Of a DNA stretch of 9,057 nt, positions 1 to 6,531 are shown piece after piece; positions within the stretch are counted from its first letter, which is position 1, and the number at the start of each line of letters is the position of its first letter. The DNA is from Bacteriovoracaceae bacterium UBA7317 (lineage in GTDB: Bacteria > Bdellovibrionota > Bacteriovoracia > Bacteriovoracales > Bacteriovoracaceae), in NCBI GenBank assembly GCA_002474345.1, contig DKQD01000209.1:1-9057 (forward strand), written 5' to 3'. A program made the position numbers and the translations under genes. The notes below the pieces were generated by a model. The model ran no database searches and had not been told where the DNA came from. It saw only the letters and a list, made by a program, of their open reading frames with translations.

Positions 1-33
1 TTTTAAAATATAAAACCTTCAAATGATTAAAGG
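1..33 (-). terminator. Rho-independent terminator of the lipoprotein operon
   Basis: On the minus strand, just after the stop of the LpoB-like gene, the sequence reads CCTTTAA-TCAT-TTGAAGG. This is a 7-bp stem with one G-U pair and a 4-base loop (+ strand arms 16-22 and 27-33), extendable by one or two G-U pairs. It is followed directly by TTTTATATTTT. The hairpin plus T-rich tail, immediately after a stop codon, is the classic intrinsic terminator layout. The stem is modest in GC, so strength is uncertain. Confidence 0.55.
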
Positions 34-38
34 CCAAT

Positions 39-680
39 TTATTCTTCAGAGTATTTGGAAACTTTTGTTCTGACTCTTAAAACTTCAACCCCTCTTTCAA
101 TATCTGTCATCCGAATGTTGATAGAGTATTGTTTAATTGCTTTCCCGTCCCTCTTCCTTTCCTGCATGTAGACATTTCCAAAAATCAAAAGATCAGCTCC
201 CGTTTGCTTGCCAATCATCTTACTCGTACTTGGATCGACAGCTCCGTCATTTTGAAATTGAATCTCCTTTAAGAGGGTATCCCTTGCGGCCCTATCAACA
301 AGGACAAAGTCCCCCGACTCAGAAATACTATTCAAAAACTCATCATTGAGGTCATTAATAGGAAAACCCTTATCAGAAGTCAAATTTTGAACATTGCTAA
401 TAAAAACGGCAGGTGTTTTTCCAGCGTTCCTAAGGTATTTGCGAAAACCTCTATGCTTATCTATTTTTTGTGATAACTCACTCACAACCTGTTCTGTATC
501 AGCAGCTAGCCACTTATCCGTTATCGTTAAAGCCTTTTCATCTGATTCCCTACTTCCAACTCGTTTGGCTTGAAAACTCCCACAGGAAGAAAAAATCACA
601 GAGAGAAGGACACAGAAAATGATTCTTTTGAAAAAACTTATATGAAATTGGGCCATTTTAACATTCCTTGATTCATTCAT
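39..680 (-). CDS. LpoB-like outer-membrane lipoprotein (peptidoglycan synthase activator family)
   Basis: This 213-residue lipoprotein has a hydrophobic signal core at about 20-31 and a lipobox-like FSSC with the lipidated Cys at 33. The +2 residue is Gly, so outer-membrane sorting is expected. After a charged linker, residues 88-210 match the LpoB/CsgG-like fold: a strand VFISNVQNLT (92-101), then DFVLVDRAARDTLL (124-137), then GKQTGADLLIFGNV (157-170), then strands with DIERGVEVLRVRTK (193-206). In E. coli, LpoB crosses the periplasm to activate PBP1B; that partner is not seen here, so only the fold family is claimed. Two starts are credible. The ATG at 680 has AAGGA 7 bases upstream (688-692). 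The ATG at 656 (residue 9) has AAGGA 8 bases upstream (665-669) and gives a more typical signal peptide. It is the last gene of a three-gene lipoprotein run, 38 bases after its neighbour, and is followed by a terminator. Confidence 0.82.
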   Translation of the reverse strand: MNESRNVKMAQFHISFFKRIIFCVLLSVIFSSCGSFQAKRVGSRESDEKALTITDKWLAADTEQVVSELSQKIDKHRGFRKYLRNAGKTPAVFISNVQNLTSDKGFPINDLNDEFLNSISESGDFVLVDRAARDTLLKEIQFQNDGAVDPSTSKMIGKQTGADLLIFGNVYMQERKRDGKAIKQYSINIRMTDIERGVEVLRVRTKVSKYSEE

Positions 681-718
681 CTTTTCATCCTTTTTTTCTT
701 ATTCATGAAAATTAAATT

Positions 719-1438
719 TTAAAGCTCGCCCCTTCTGGCCTTAACAAAATTTGAAGCAGCATCTTTGAGTGCCTTTTTTACATTATCTTTGGTTTCAGGA
801 TCATCAGCTTTTTGGACAACAAAGTTAGCCGCCTTATCTACAGCATTTTCAAGTCTATCCTTTTTCATCCTAATAAAAACGGCACAAGTGAACCCTGTAA
901 AATCCCTCTTGGCACCTTTTTCTTTTAAATATTTCCTTTTCTCCCAATAAGTTTTTACAATTGAGGCTCCATAAATCAGAGATTGGGTCTTTTGGGTCAG
1001 GTTATTTGAAACAAACTCTCTTAGGGCCTGAATACTAGGGTTATTTTCATCAATACTTGCCTTGCCTTCAACTGAAGAAGCAATGGATTTATCAATAAAA
1101 GTGACTATTTCCCCTGCAATATCTGCTTTGGCATTGGCCTTGGCAAGACTACAGGCCATATTCCGATTCACTTTTGGCTCTGTTTCATATGAAAAGTAGC
1201 GGAACGTTCCAGCATTCTTTTCATTTGATGATGCCCAAACCTCAGCATCTTCTATCCAACCAGGTCTGGTATTTGAAGAAGCATCCCGAACCTCAAAGTC
1301 TCTTTTGATTGTGCTATGAACAACTTCTTTAAGTTTTTTCTCTTCTTTTTTAGAACTAGAACAGGCTGTAAAAAGTCCTGACAAAGAGCAGACCAGCAAA
1401 ACACCCAAACATAATCTCGGTTTTAACTTTTTCATCAT
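719..1438 (-). CDS. LPP20-family lipoprotein (short)
   Basis: This 239-residue lipoprotein has a signal peptide at 1-25 with Lys/Arg in the n-region, a hydrophobic core at about 9-23, and lipobox FTAC with Cys26. The +2 residue is Ser, so outer-membrane sorting is expected. A lysine-rich linker runs to about residue 55. The fold then begins at RPGWIEDAEVW (58-68) and continues with the helix MACSLAKANAKADIAGEI (94-111), the usual LPP20 order of a Pro-x-Trp entry followed by an Ala-rich helix. A second half, about 137-210, ends in the strand FTCAVFIRMKKD (183-194) and a helical tail. LPP20 proteins are outer-membrane lipoproteins named after Helicobacter Lpp20; FlgP belongs to the same fold. 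The molecular role here is unknown. There are two tandem ATG codons (1438 and 1435), and AAGGGG at 1444-1449 lies 5 or 8 bases upstream, so the second could be the real start. It sits 80 bases after the larger LPP20 gene and 38 bases before the LpoB-like gene. Confidence 0.72.
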   Translation of the reverse strand: MMKKLKPRLCLGVLLVCSLSGLFTACSSSKKEEKKLKEVVHSTIKRDFEVRDASSNTRPGWIEDAEVWASSNEKNAGTFRYFSYETEPKVNRNMACSLAKANAKADIAGEIVTFIDKSIASSVEGKASIDENNPSIQALREFVSNNLTQKTQSLIYGASIVKTYWEKRKYLKEKGAKRDFTGFTCAVFIRMKKDRLENAVDKAANFVVQKADDPETKDNVKKALKDAASNFVKARRGEL

Positions 1439-1460
1439 TTATTCCCCTTATTATTTTTAA

Positions 1461-1501
1461 AATAAAATTGATTTTATTATTTCAACCATTCATTTGTTGA
1501 A
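1461..1501 (-). repeat. Two inverted repeats in the gap between the two LPP20 genes
   Basis: The 80-base gap between the LPP20 genes holds two perfect dyads. One is TTCAAC-N9-GTTGAA (arms 1481-1486 and 1496-1501). The other is AATAAAAT-TG-ATTTTATT (arms 1461-1468 and 1471-1478), made only of A/T apart from its centre. On the minus strand neither has a proper GC stem plus T-run, so they are not convincing terminators. They could be an operator, an mRNA processing site or chance in AT-rich DNA. A loose promoter-like TTGAAA lies in the same gap, but I see no good -10 box at standard spacing. Confidence 0.3.
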
Positions 1502-1518
1502 TCATCTTTAAGTTCAAA

Positions 1519-2547
1519 TTAATCAATTTTTAAAAGACCTATTTCCTCTTGAATTCTCCTCTTAATTTCTGGAAGGGCCCTTTCATAGCTTTGCCAAAAA
1601 CTTCGTCCCGTTTCAGTAACAGCAAAACTAATTGAACCAATTTTAACCCTCTTTTTATTTAGCGCCTGAACCCTTAGAGAAAACTTATTTTTTTCAAATC
1701 CATCCACCCTAAAATAAATTTTTTGGCTTACGAGTTCAATAACCACTCTAAATTGATAAGCCTCTCCTTCCTTCTCTATTACTTTAAAGTCATTTTTAAT
1801 AAGGAGTCTTCTAATATAGTCCTTTAGTCCCAAGTTTTTATCCGGCTCTTTTGAAGTCAAGTAAACAGTTGTTCCTAAAAGCGCCTTTTTCCTTTTTAAG
1901 TCATAAATTGTTTTATAACTAATAGGTGCTTTAATCTTAAAATTCGTAAGGAACTCATAGCGTAAATTTAACTTTTGTCTTACCTTTAAAAGACCCAATG
2001 CCTGACTTAGTAAGTGCCTTCTTCCATCTTCTATACAATTTTTTAGCAATTCATCTATAGATTCGATTTTTGACCTTACTATACGTCCGGCCTTCACTTT
2101 ATCCAAAGATACAAGTGCAAAAAAACTTTCACCATCATCATAAATTTCTTTAGTCACAACTCCTTCAAGAACTTCTTCACTCGTCTCTTGAATTTGCTGA
2201 GTTAATCCCTCTTCCATTGTCCCTGAAATGACTTGGTCTTTATCAGTGGTTGTCCTCATAGAAGAATCAATTTTTGTTCTGGCCTTAACACGGACTTTAA
2301 ATATTTTAGATAGTTCCTTCCTCCCGGATGCTTCCGCTATTAAGCGTCCCGTTCCCTCCCCCACAGCGCAAAGCTCCTGAGACGAACAAAAATTACTCGT
2401 AGAACTAAGCCAAATGGGTTTACCCTTCATTTCCTTAGAAACCTTTTTCCCTGTGCTCTTACTTTTTGTGGCCGAACCACAACCTCCAAGGATCAAAGTC
2501 AGAATTAGTAAAATAAATGTTATGAAAGACTGCCTTTTTAAAAACAA
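1519..2547 (-). CDS. LPP20-family lipoprotein with extra C-terminal domain
   Basis: This 342-residue lipoprotein is the first gene of the minus-strand run. The signal peptide (core 8-20) ends in a canonical lipobox LGGC with Cys23 and +2 Gly. The LPP20 domain spans about 42-160: KPIW entry (43-46), CAVGEGTG (60-67), then an Ala/Arg/Lys helix (AEASGRKELSKIFKVRVKAR, 71-90) and a strand SFFALVSLDKVKAGR (141-155). A helical linker (162-200) leads to a second domain at about 225-342. That domain has alternating strands (VYLTS, FRVVIEL, KIYFRVDGF, FSLRVQAL) and a final helix, and resembles the small alpha/beta anticodon-binding-type domains seen in TolB/FlgT/LpoB proteins; this last comparison is inference. 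The start is TTG, with GAGGGAG (2554-2560) 6 bases upstream and no better ATG in frame. Two cysteines, C54 and C60, might form a disulfide. Function unknown; an outer-membrane assembly or scaffold role is plausible. Confidence 0.75.
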   Translation of the reverse strand: MFLKRQSFITFILLILTLILGGCGSATKSKSTGKKVSKEMKGKPIWLSSTSNFCSSQELCAVGEGTGRLIAEASGRKELSKIFKVRVKARTKIDSSMRTTTDKDQVISGTMEEGLTQQIQETSEEVLEGVVTKEIYDDGESFFALVSLDKVKAGRIVRSKIESIDELLKNCIEDGRRHLLSQALGLLKVRQKLNLRYEFLTNFKIKAPISYKTIYDLKRKKALLGTTVYLTSKEPDKNLGLKDYIRRLLIKNDFKVIEKEGEAYQFRVVIELVSQKIYFRVDGFEKNKFSLRVQALNKKRVKIGSISFAVTETGRSFWQSYERALPEIKRRIQEEIGLLKID

Positions 2548-2682
2548 AAATTTCTCCCTCTTTTCAAACCCTTTTGCTATCTTGATATCTTAGAAAATAA
2601 ATTGTCCACCTACAATTGTTGTTTTAAGTTTTTAGAGAGAAAATAAATAAACTTTTAAACCTCGTTTTATGTCAGAGATTAA
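2548..2682. promoter_or_regulatory. Divergent promoter region between the two lipoprotein units
   Basis: This is the only non-coding stretch between the minus-strand lipoprotein run and the plus-strand protease/COG3014 unit, so both must be transcribed from here or from further out. On the minus strand TGGACA (one mismatch from TTGACA) precedes an AT-rich stretch with TATCAA about 15 bases on. On the plus strand TTGATA and TTGTCC are -35-like, but no clean -10 box sits 16-18 bases away. The region's role follows from gene layout; individual promoter boxes are not resolved. Confidence 0.45.
2600..2619. promoter_or_regulatory. Operator-like dyad at centre of divergent intergenic region
   Basis: AATTGT (2600-2605), a 6-base spacer CCACCT, and ACAATT (2612-2617) form a perfect inverted repeat. 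The right arm is also part of the 8-base palindrome ACAATTGT (2612-2619). The element sits almost exactly midway between the two divergent start codons, where a shared repressor or activator site would be expected. Short AT-rich arms can arise by chance, so this is only a candidate. Confidence 0.3.
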
Positions 2683-2688
2683 TTGATT

Positions 2689-4113
2689 ATGAAAACTACG
2701 ATTCTTTCCAAAATAAAAAGAAACATACTTAATAAACTAAACGCTCAAAAAAATCTTTTGGCATTCCCAGTACTTTTACTTTTACTTTTATTAACGAGCT
2801 TTAAAGTGAATGGGCGGATTTCAGACAACAGCAGTCAGGAATTGCTTCGAAAAGAAAGTGTCATTGACCAGATAGAAAAATCCCTCTACGGAGATAACAA
2901 ACCATCACACGAAACCCAAGAGAGCACAAAGAAAACTTATAATATGAGAAAGAAAATTTTTGAAAATCGGCTGGAGCTTCAAAAAAGGGACGGAATATCT
3001 TCAAAAAAAATTTTAACGGGTAAAGAAAAAGTAAAAGCCATTATGGAGAAAAATAGGGCCATTCTCAAAAAAAAGCGGCTCAACCAACAAAAGAAAAATA
3101 AAAAAGAATTGAATCATAAAAATGAAAGTTGGTTACAAAAAATGAAAGGCAAAACCCTTTCTTGGAAAAAAAATCAACAGGGCCAAGTAGACTCATGGCT
3201 TTTACAAAAAAAAGCGCTTATCCAAAGATGGAAAAGAGAAAAATTACTTTTTAACAAAGTCGCTTCACGTTATAAAAAAGTAAGCCTCAACGATTCATCA
3301 TTTACAAAACTTGAGAAAAAACTCATTGAAAAACACTTAGATTCGGAACCGATCAGTTTACCAGTTAAAAAATCAAAGGGTACTTTTGTTATTAAAAGTG
3401 CCTTTAATCCAGCGATAAAAAATCAAAAATGGAGGCCTACATGCTCCTCATTCGCTGCCATAAGAGGCATTGAAATTCTTCTCGCTCAGAAGGGAAAAAC
3501 CTCCTTAAACTTAAGTGAACAATATTTCTATTGGTTAAGTAAACCTAAATGTCAAAAAAGTCCATGCCAATCAAGAGGAAGCTCAGCAACTTATGGACTT
3601 ATCGCTAGTTCTAAAAAATCCTCCCCAGATATTCCTCTTTCTAAAGACTGCCCTTACAACGAGCTTTCGGAAAAAGGAAATGAAACCCAAATTCCCCTTT
3701 CTCCAACATGCTTTCAAGGTTTTGCTCAAATAAACGAATTTTCTTTCCTAACGGAAGGAAAAACGACAGAAATCATCAAAGCACTTGAAAATGATTTTCC
3801 AATCATTGTAGGCCTTAAACTTTCCCCTAACTTTTATAAAAATAAAGGTCTCGTCTTAATGAAAGATCTTTCTAAAAAAGGAAGGACTGATACCCACGCT
3901 AAAGGACATGCACTTTTACTTATAGGACATATGAACCTTCCTGAAGAGCTTCATCAAACTGAAGGTAAGTACTGCTTTTTAACTGCAAATAGTTGGGGAA
4001 CGGGATGGGGGATTGGTGGGCATGCCTGTTTAAGTGAAAATTGGATAAAACATCATATGAAAAGTCAAAAGTTGAAGTACTTTGTTGTTTTAAAAAAAGC
4101 CTCTTCAATTTAA
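2689..4113 (+). CDS. Secreted or anchored C1A (papain-like) cysteine protease with Lys-rich N-terminal region
   Basis: A 474-residue protein if started at ATG 2689; a TTG two codons upstream (2683) is also in frame, but its spacing to the weak AGAGA at 2674-2678 is short. A hydrophobic segment at about 23-38 is a signal peptide with a long basic n-region or a signal anchor. Residues ~45-235 are extremely Lys-rich and probably helical, with tryptophans every 11 residues (148, 159, 170, 181); I do not see the ERFNIN motif of the I29 propeptide. The catalytic domain (about 236-474) matches bacterial C1A peptidases. Oxyanion Gln246 lies six residues before nucleophile Cys252 (QKWRPTCSSFAA). LSEQYFYWL (276-284) is the usual helix, His407 lies in GHALLLIGH, and Asn434 in NSWGTGWG. 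All catalytic residues are intact, so activity is predicted. Further cysteines (288, 293, 321, 341, 429, 447) suit an extracytoplasmic, disulfide-bonded enzyme. It lies 32 bases before the COG3014 lipoprotein gene, in an apparent operon. Substrate unknown. Confidence 0.85.
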   Translation: MKTTILSKIKRNILNKLNAQKNLLAFPVLLLLLLLTSFKVNGRISDNSSQELLRKESVIDQIEKSLYGDNKPSHETQESTKKTYNMRKKIFENRLELQKRDGISSKKILTGKEKVKAIMEKNRAILKKKRLNQQKKNKKELNHKNESWLQKMKGKTLSWKKNQQGQVDSWLLQKKALIQRWKREKLLFNKVASRYKKVSLNDSSFTKLEKKLIEKHLDSEPISLPVKKSKGTFVIKSAFNPAIKNQKWRPTCSSFAAIRGIEILLAQKGKTSLNLSEQYFYWLSKPKCQKSPCQSRGSSATYGLIASSKKSSPDIPLSKDCPYNELSEKGNETQIPLSPTCFQGFAQINEFSFLTEGKTTEIIKALENDFPIIVGLKLSPNFYKNKGLVLMKDLSKKGRTDTHAKGHALLLIGHMNLPEELHQTEGKYCFLTANSWGTGWGIGGHACLSENWIKHHMKSQKLKYFVVLKKASSI

Positions 4114-4134
4114 AAGATAGTTTTTAAATTTATT

Positions 4135-4139
4135 AGGAG
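4135..4139 (+). promoter_or_regulatory. Ribosome binding site deciding a TTG start
   Basis: AGGAG lies 6 bases before TTG at 4146, ideal spacing. The codons after that TTG give a complete lipoprotein signal peptide (MKKFKINFYS...), so the non-ATG start is well supported. Confidence 0.7.
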
Positions 4140-4145
4140 CAGTTT

Positions 4146-5843
4146 TTGAAAAAGTTTAAAATAAATTTTTACTCCATTTTTTCCCTTCTTACCATAATCT
4201 CACTTCTTCAAAGCTGTGCGACTCCGGTTTTGAGAGACACAACAAGAAATATACGAAGAGAGATTAAAACTGGAAATTATCAAAAAGCCCTTAACGTTAT
4301 TTTAAGTGAACCAACATATAAAGAAAAAAAGACATCCCTCCTTCTTCATATGGAACAAGGACTTCTTTATCATCTTATGGGCAAAACAGAGGATTCTTTG
4401 AGGCACCTGTCAGAGGCCAAAAATATTCACCAAAAACTTTATACTATTAGTATTAAAAAAAAGATACAAACCCTTGTAACAAACGAAACCTTTGATAGTT
4501 ATTATGGAAGCCTTTTCGAAAGGTCACTCATTCACTTTTATCTGACTCTTGGACATTTTAAACTTTATCAAAAAAGCCAAAAAAGAAATCATCTTTTAAA
4601 TGCCAGAGCAGAAGTTGTGAGCTGGGATTCTTTTTTAGATACTCAGCAAAAAACGAGGAGAGGAAGAAGTGTTTTTAAAAATGACCTTTTGGCCAAAACG
4701 TTTGGTGCTTATATTCACGAAACGATTGGAACAAAAAAGGAGCTTGGTATTGCCCTTCAACTATATAAAGATGCGAAAATTCTTCTTTTTAGAAATTATA
4801 ATTCTTACAAAACATATAATAAATTATCAAAAAAATTTAAGATGGATTTTAAAAAGTTGCCTCAACTTGGAGAGAAAAGGGTTAAAAAAGATTATGTTCA
4901 GGAAACGACCTTTTCGAGCCAACTCATCCAATTCTTAGATAAAAAGATTGTTTCTCTCACGTTGAATCTTAGACCTTATGAATTAAAAAGGATCACTAAA
5001 AAGTTTAATATATCTCAAAGTATTGTTAAGGAAGCTAAAAGTGTTTCAAAATTGCCCAACGTAGGATTTGTTATTCAAAATGGTCTTATTCCGCCAAAGT
5101 TCGCTTCCAAACAACACTATAGTTTAGAAAAGGCCCTTACTCCTGATAATCCAACCAAAACTCAAAGAGAGGTTGCAAAAGTTGGAAGTTTCGTTCTTTT
5201 GGCCTTTGCCGCGAATCAGTTGGGTCTCTTTCCTCCTTCAAACCGTTATGACCCAGTGGGAGCTGAGATAGGTATTAGGCTCACAGATTACTCAACATCC
5301 GGGTTGGCCATCAGTTTTGAACTTCCCGCTGTTAAAAGTAAACCAATAACAGAGAAGCTTTTTTTAGAAGTCTTTGATTTAAAAACCAATGAACTCGTTT
5401 TTAAAAACCCTTTACCAATCGTTTCTCCACTAGGTGATATAGCTGAGGAGGCTGTCGCCGAGTACTCTGCTGCAATTTATCCCAAATTAGGTGCAAGGCT
5501 AGCGATGAAGCATTTTGCTGCCATCCTTTCAAGTTATTTAACTTACAAAGCAATGATGAGAGATAAAAGCCAAAGGTATTGGGCAAAAATTACGGCCTTA
5601 ACACAATACCTCGCCCTAACCAAGGCCATTGAAGCTTCAGAAAAAGCAGACACAAGGTACTGGAGTTCCCTTCCTGCTACGATTCACCTAGCAGATGGTT
5701 ATCTCAAAAAAGGAAATTATAGGGCCCAAGTTGTTATTAGAGCGACTGATAACAAATCCGCTCCGTCCAGGGTTTATCCTTTAGGAAAATTTAACATAGA
5801 AAAAGAAAATCAGAAAAAGGTCTTGAATTTTAGGCTTAAGTAA
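4146..5843 (+). CDS. COG3014-family outer-membrane lipoprotein with helical-repeat N-terminal half
   Basis: This 565-residue lipoprotein has a Lys-rich n-region, a hydrophobic core at about 8-21, and lipobox LQSC with Cys24 and +2 Ala, which predicts outer-membrane placement. Residues ~35-215 are TPR-like helices: GNYQKALNVIL (43-53), a gap, then MEQGLLYHLMGKTEDSLRHL (69-88), and a third pair around SLFERSLIHFYLTLGHFKLY. The rest carries marks I associate with COG3014: QNGLIPPK (311-318), a hydrophobic stretch (346-363), a long helix YPKLGARLAMKHFAAILSSY (445-464), and a C-terminal domain with DTRYWSSLPATIHLADGYL (502-520) and KKGNYRAQVVI. The domain has no known biochemical activity. The start is TTG, fixed by AGGAG 6 bases upstream. 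It follows the protease gene by 32 bases and probably shares its transcript. TPR-like helices suggest protein-protein contacts, perhaps with the LPP20/LpoB lipoproteins encoded divergently. Its stop overlaps the convergent livF by 8 bases. Confidence 0.8.
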   Translation: MKKFKINFYSIFSLLTIISLLQSCATPVLRDTTRNIRREIKTGNYQKALNVILSEPTYKEKKTSLLLHMEQGLLYHLMGKTEDSLRHLSEAKNIHQKLYTISIKKKIQTLVTNETFDSYYGSLFERSLIHFYLTLGHFKLYQKSQKRNHLLNARAEVVSWDSFLDTQQKTRRGRSVFKNDLLAKTFGAYIHETIGTKKELGIALQLYKDAKILLFRNYNSYKTYNKLSKKFKMDFKKLPQLGEKRVKKDYVQETTFSSQLIQFLDKKIVSLTLNLRPYELKRITKKFNISQSIVKEAKSVSKLPNVGFVIQNGLIPPKFASKQHYSLEKALTPDNPTKTQREVAKVGSFVLLAFAANQLGLFPPSNRYDPVGAEIGIRLTDYSTSGLAISFELPAVKSKPITEKLFLEVFDLKTNELVFKNPLPIVSPLGDIAEEAVAEYSAAIYPKLGARLAMKHFAAILSSYLTYKAMMRDKSQRYWAKITALTQYLALTKAIEASEKADTRYWSSLPATIHLADGYLKKGNYRAQVVIRATDNKSAPSRVYPLGKFNIEKENQKKVLNFRLK

Positions 5844-6531
5844 AAATTTTCTGAACAATATTTTCTTTAGTTGCTGTAACAGAATCTCCTTCCCAAACGA
5901 TCTGCCCAGCTTCTAACATTATAATTTTGTCTCCAAACTCGAGGGCCTTTTCTGTGTTCTGTTCGACAAGAATAATGGAAAGCCCTTCATCTTTTAATTT
6001 TTTTAAAACTTTATAACACTCATCGACCATTTTAGGCATGAGGCCTAAAGAGATTTCATCAACTACCAAAACCTTAGGGTTCACCATTAAGCCCCTAGAG
6101 ACTGCCAACATTTGCTGTTCGCCACCAGAAAGGAGACCCGCTTTTTGATTCTTCCTCTCCTTTAAAATCGGAAAATACTCATAGCTTTTTAAAATTCCTT
6201 TTTCACATTCTTCACTAGTTAAAATGTGACCTCCGGCCATTAAATTTTCAAATACAGTCAAGTTTGGAAAAATCCTTCTTCCTTCCGGAACAACCGCCAG
6301 ACCTTCTAAAATTCGCTTGTCACTAGGAAGAGAAGTAATATTTTTATCCTTAAAAAAAATATCTCCACCATGGCAATCAACAAGCCCCATTAAGCATAAA
6401 AGCCCAGACGTCTTACCCGCTCCATTAGGTCCAATCAAACTTAAAACTTCCCCTTCTTTAAGCTCAAAAGAAAGTCCTCTCAAAACAGATGATTCACCAT
6501 AACCGCAATTTAAGTTTAAAACCTTAAGCAT
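5836..6531 (-). CDS. livF: Branched-chain amino acid ABC transporter ATPase LivF
   Basis: This 231-residue cytoplasmic ATPase is the second nucleotide-binding subunit of the LIV importer and has the normal length for LivF. Motifs in order: Walker A GPNGAGKT (34-41); the LivF-type Q-loop region VPEGRRIFPNLTVFENL (81-97), with Glu in place of Gln as is usual in this subfamily; signature LSGGEQQ (134-140); Walker B VLVVDE (154-159); D-loop SLGL (161-164). VEQN (189-192) comes where most ABC ATPases have the switch His, again typical of LivF. Walker B is followed by Ile instead of the usual Pro (DEI for DEP), a minor oddity. The ATG at 6531 overlaps the livG stop by 8 bases, which implies translational coupling. 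AGGA lies about 10 bases upstream. It is the last gene of the operon, and its 3' end overlaps the convergent COG3014 gene, with no terminator visible. Confidence 0.94.
   Translation of the reverse strand: MLKVLNLNCGYGESSVLRGLSFELKEGEVLSLIGPNGAGKTSGLLCLMGLVDCHGGDIFFKDKNITSLPSDKRILEGLAVVPEGRRIFPNLTVFENLMAGGHILTSEECEKGILKSYEYFPILKERKNQKAGLLSGGEQQMLAVSRGLMVNPKVLVVDEISLGLMPKMVDECYKVLKKLKDEGLSIILVEQNTEKALEFGDKIIMLEAGQIVWEGDSVTATKENIVQKIFT

Noticed and set aside
137..349. 70-codon plus-strand open frame opposite the LpoB-like gene
   Set aside because: Antisense to a well-supported gene, with no ribosome site or recognisable motif.
1461..1478. A/T-only inverted repeat as an intrinsic terminator between the LPP20 genes
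   Set aside because: The stem has no G-C pairs and would not form a stable terminator hairpin; the genes look co-transcribed.
2669..2686. Five-codon ATG frame (MSEIN) just before the protease start, as a possible leader peptide
   Set aside because: No ribosome site precedes it and there is no attenuator hairpin; such short frames are common by chance.
4669..4938. 89-codon open frame inside the COG3014 gene in another plus-strand frame
   Set aside because: It is contained in a gene with clear family motifs; the alternative frame shows no domain and arises from AT-rich codons.
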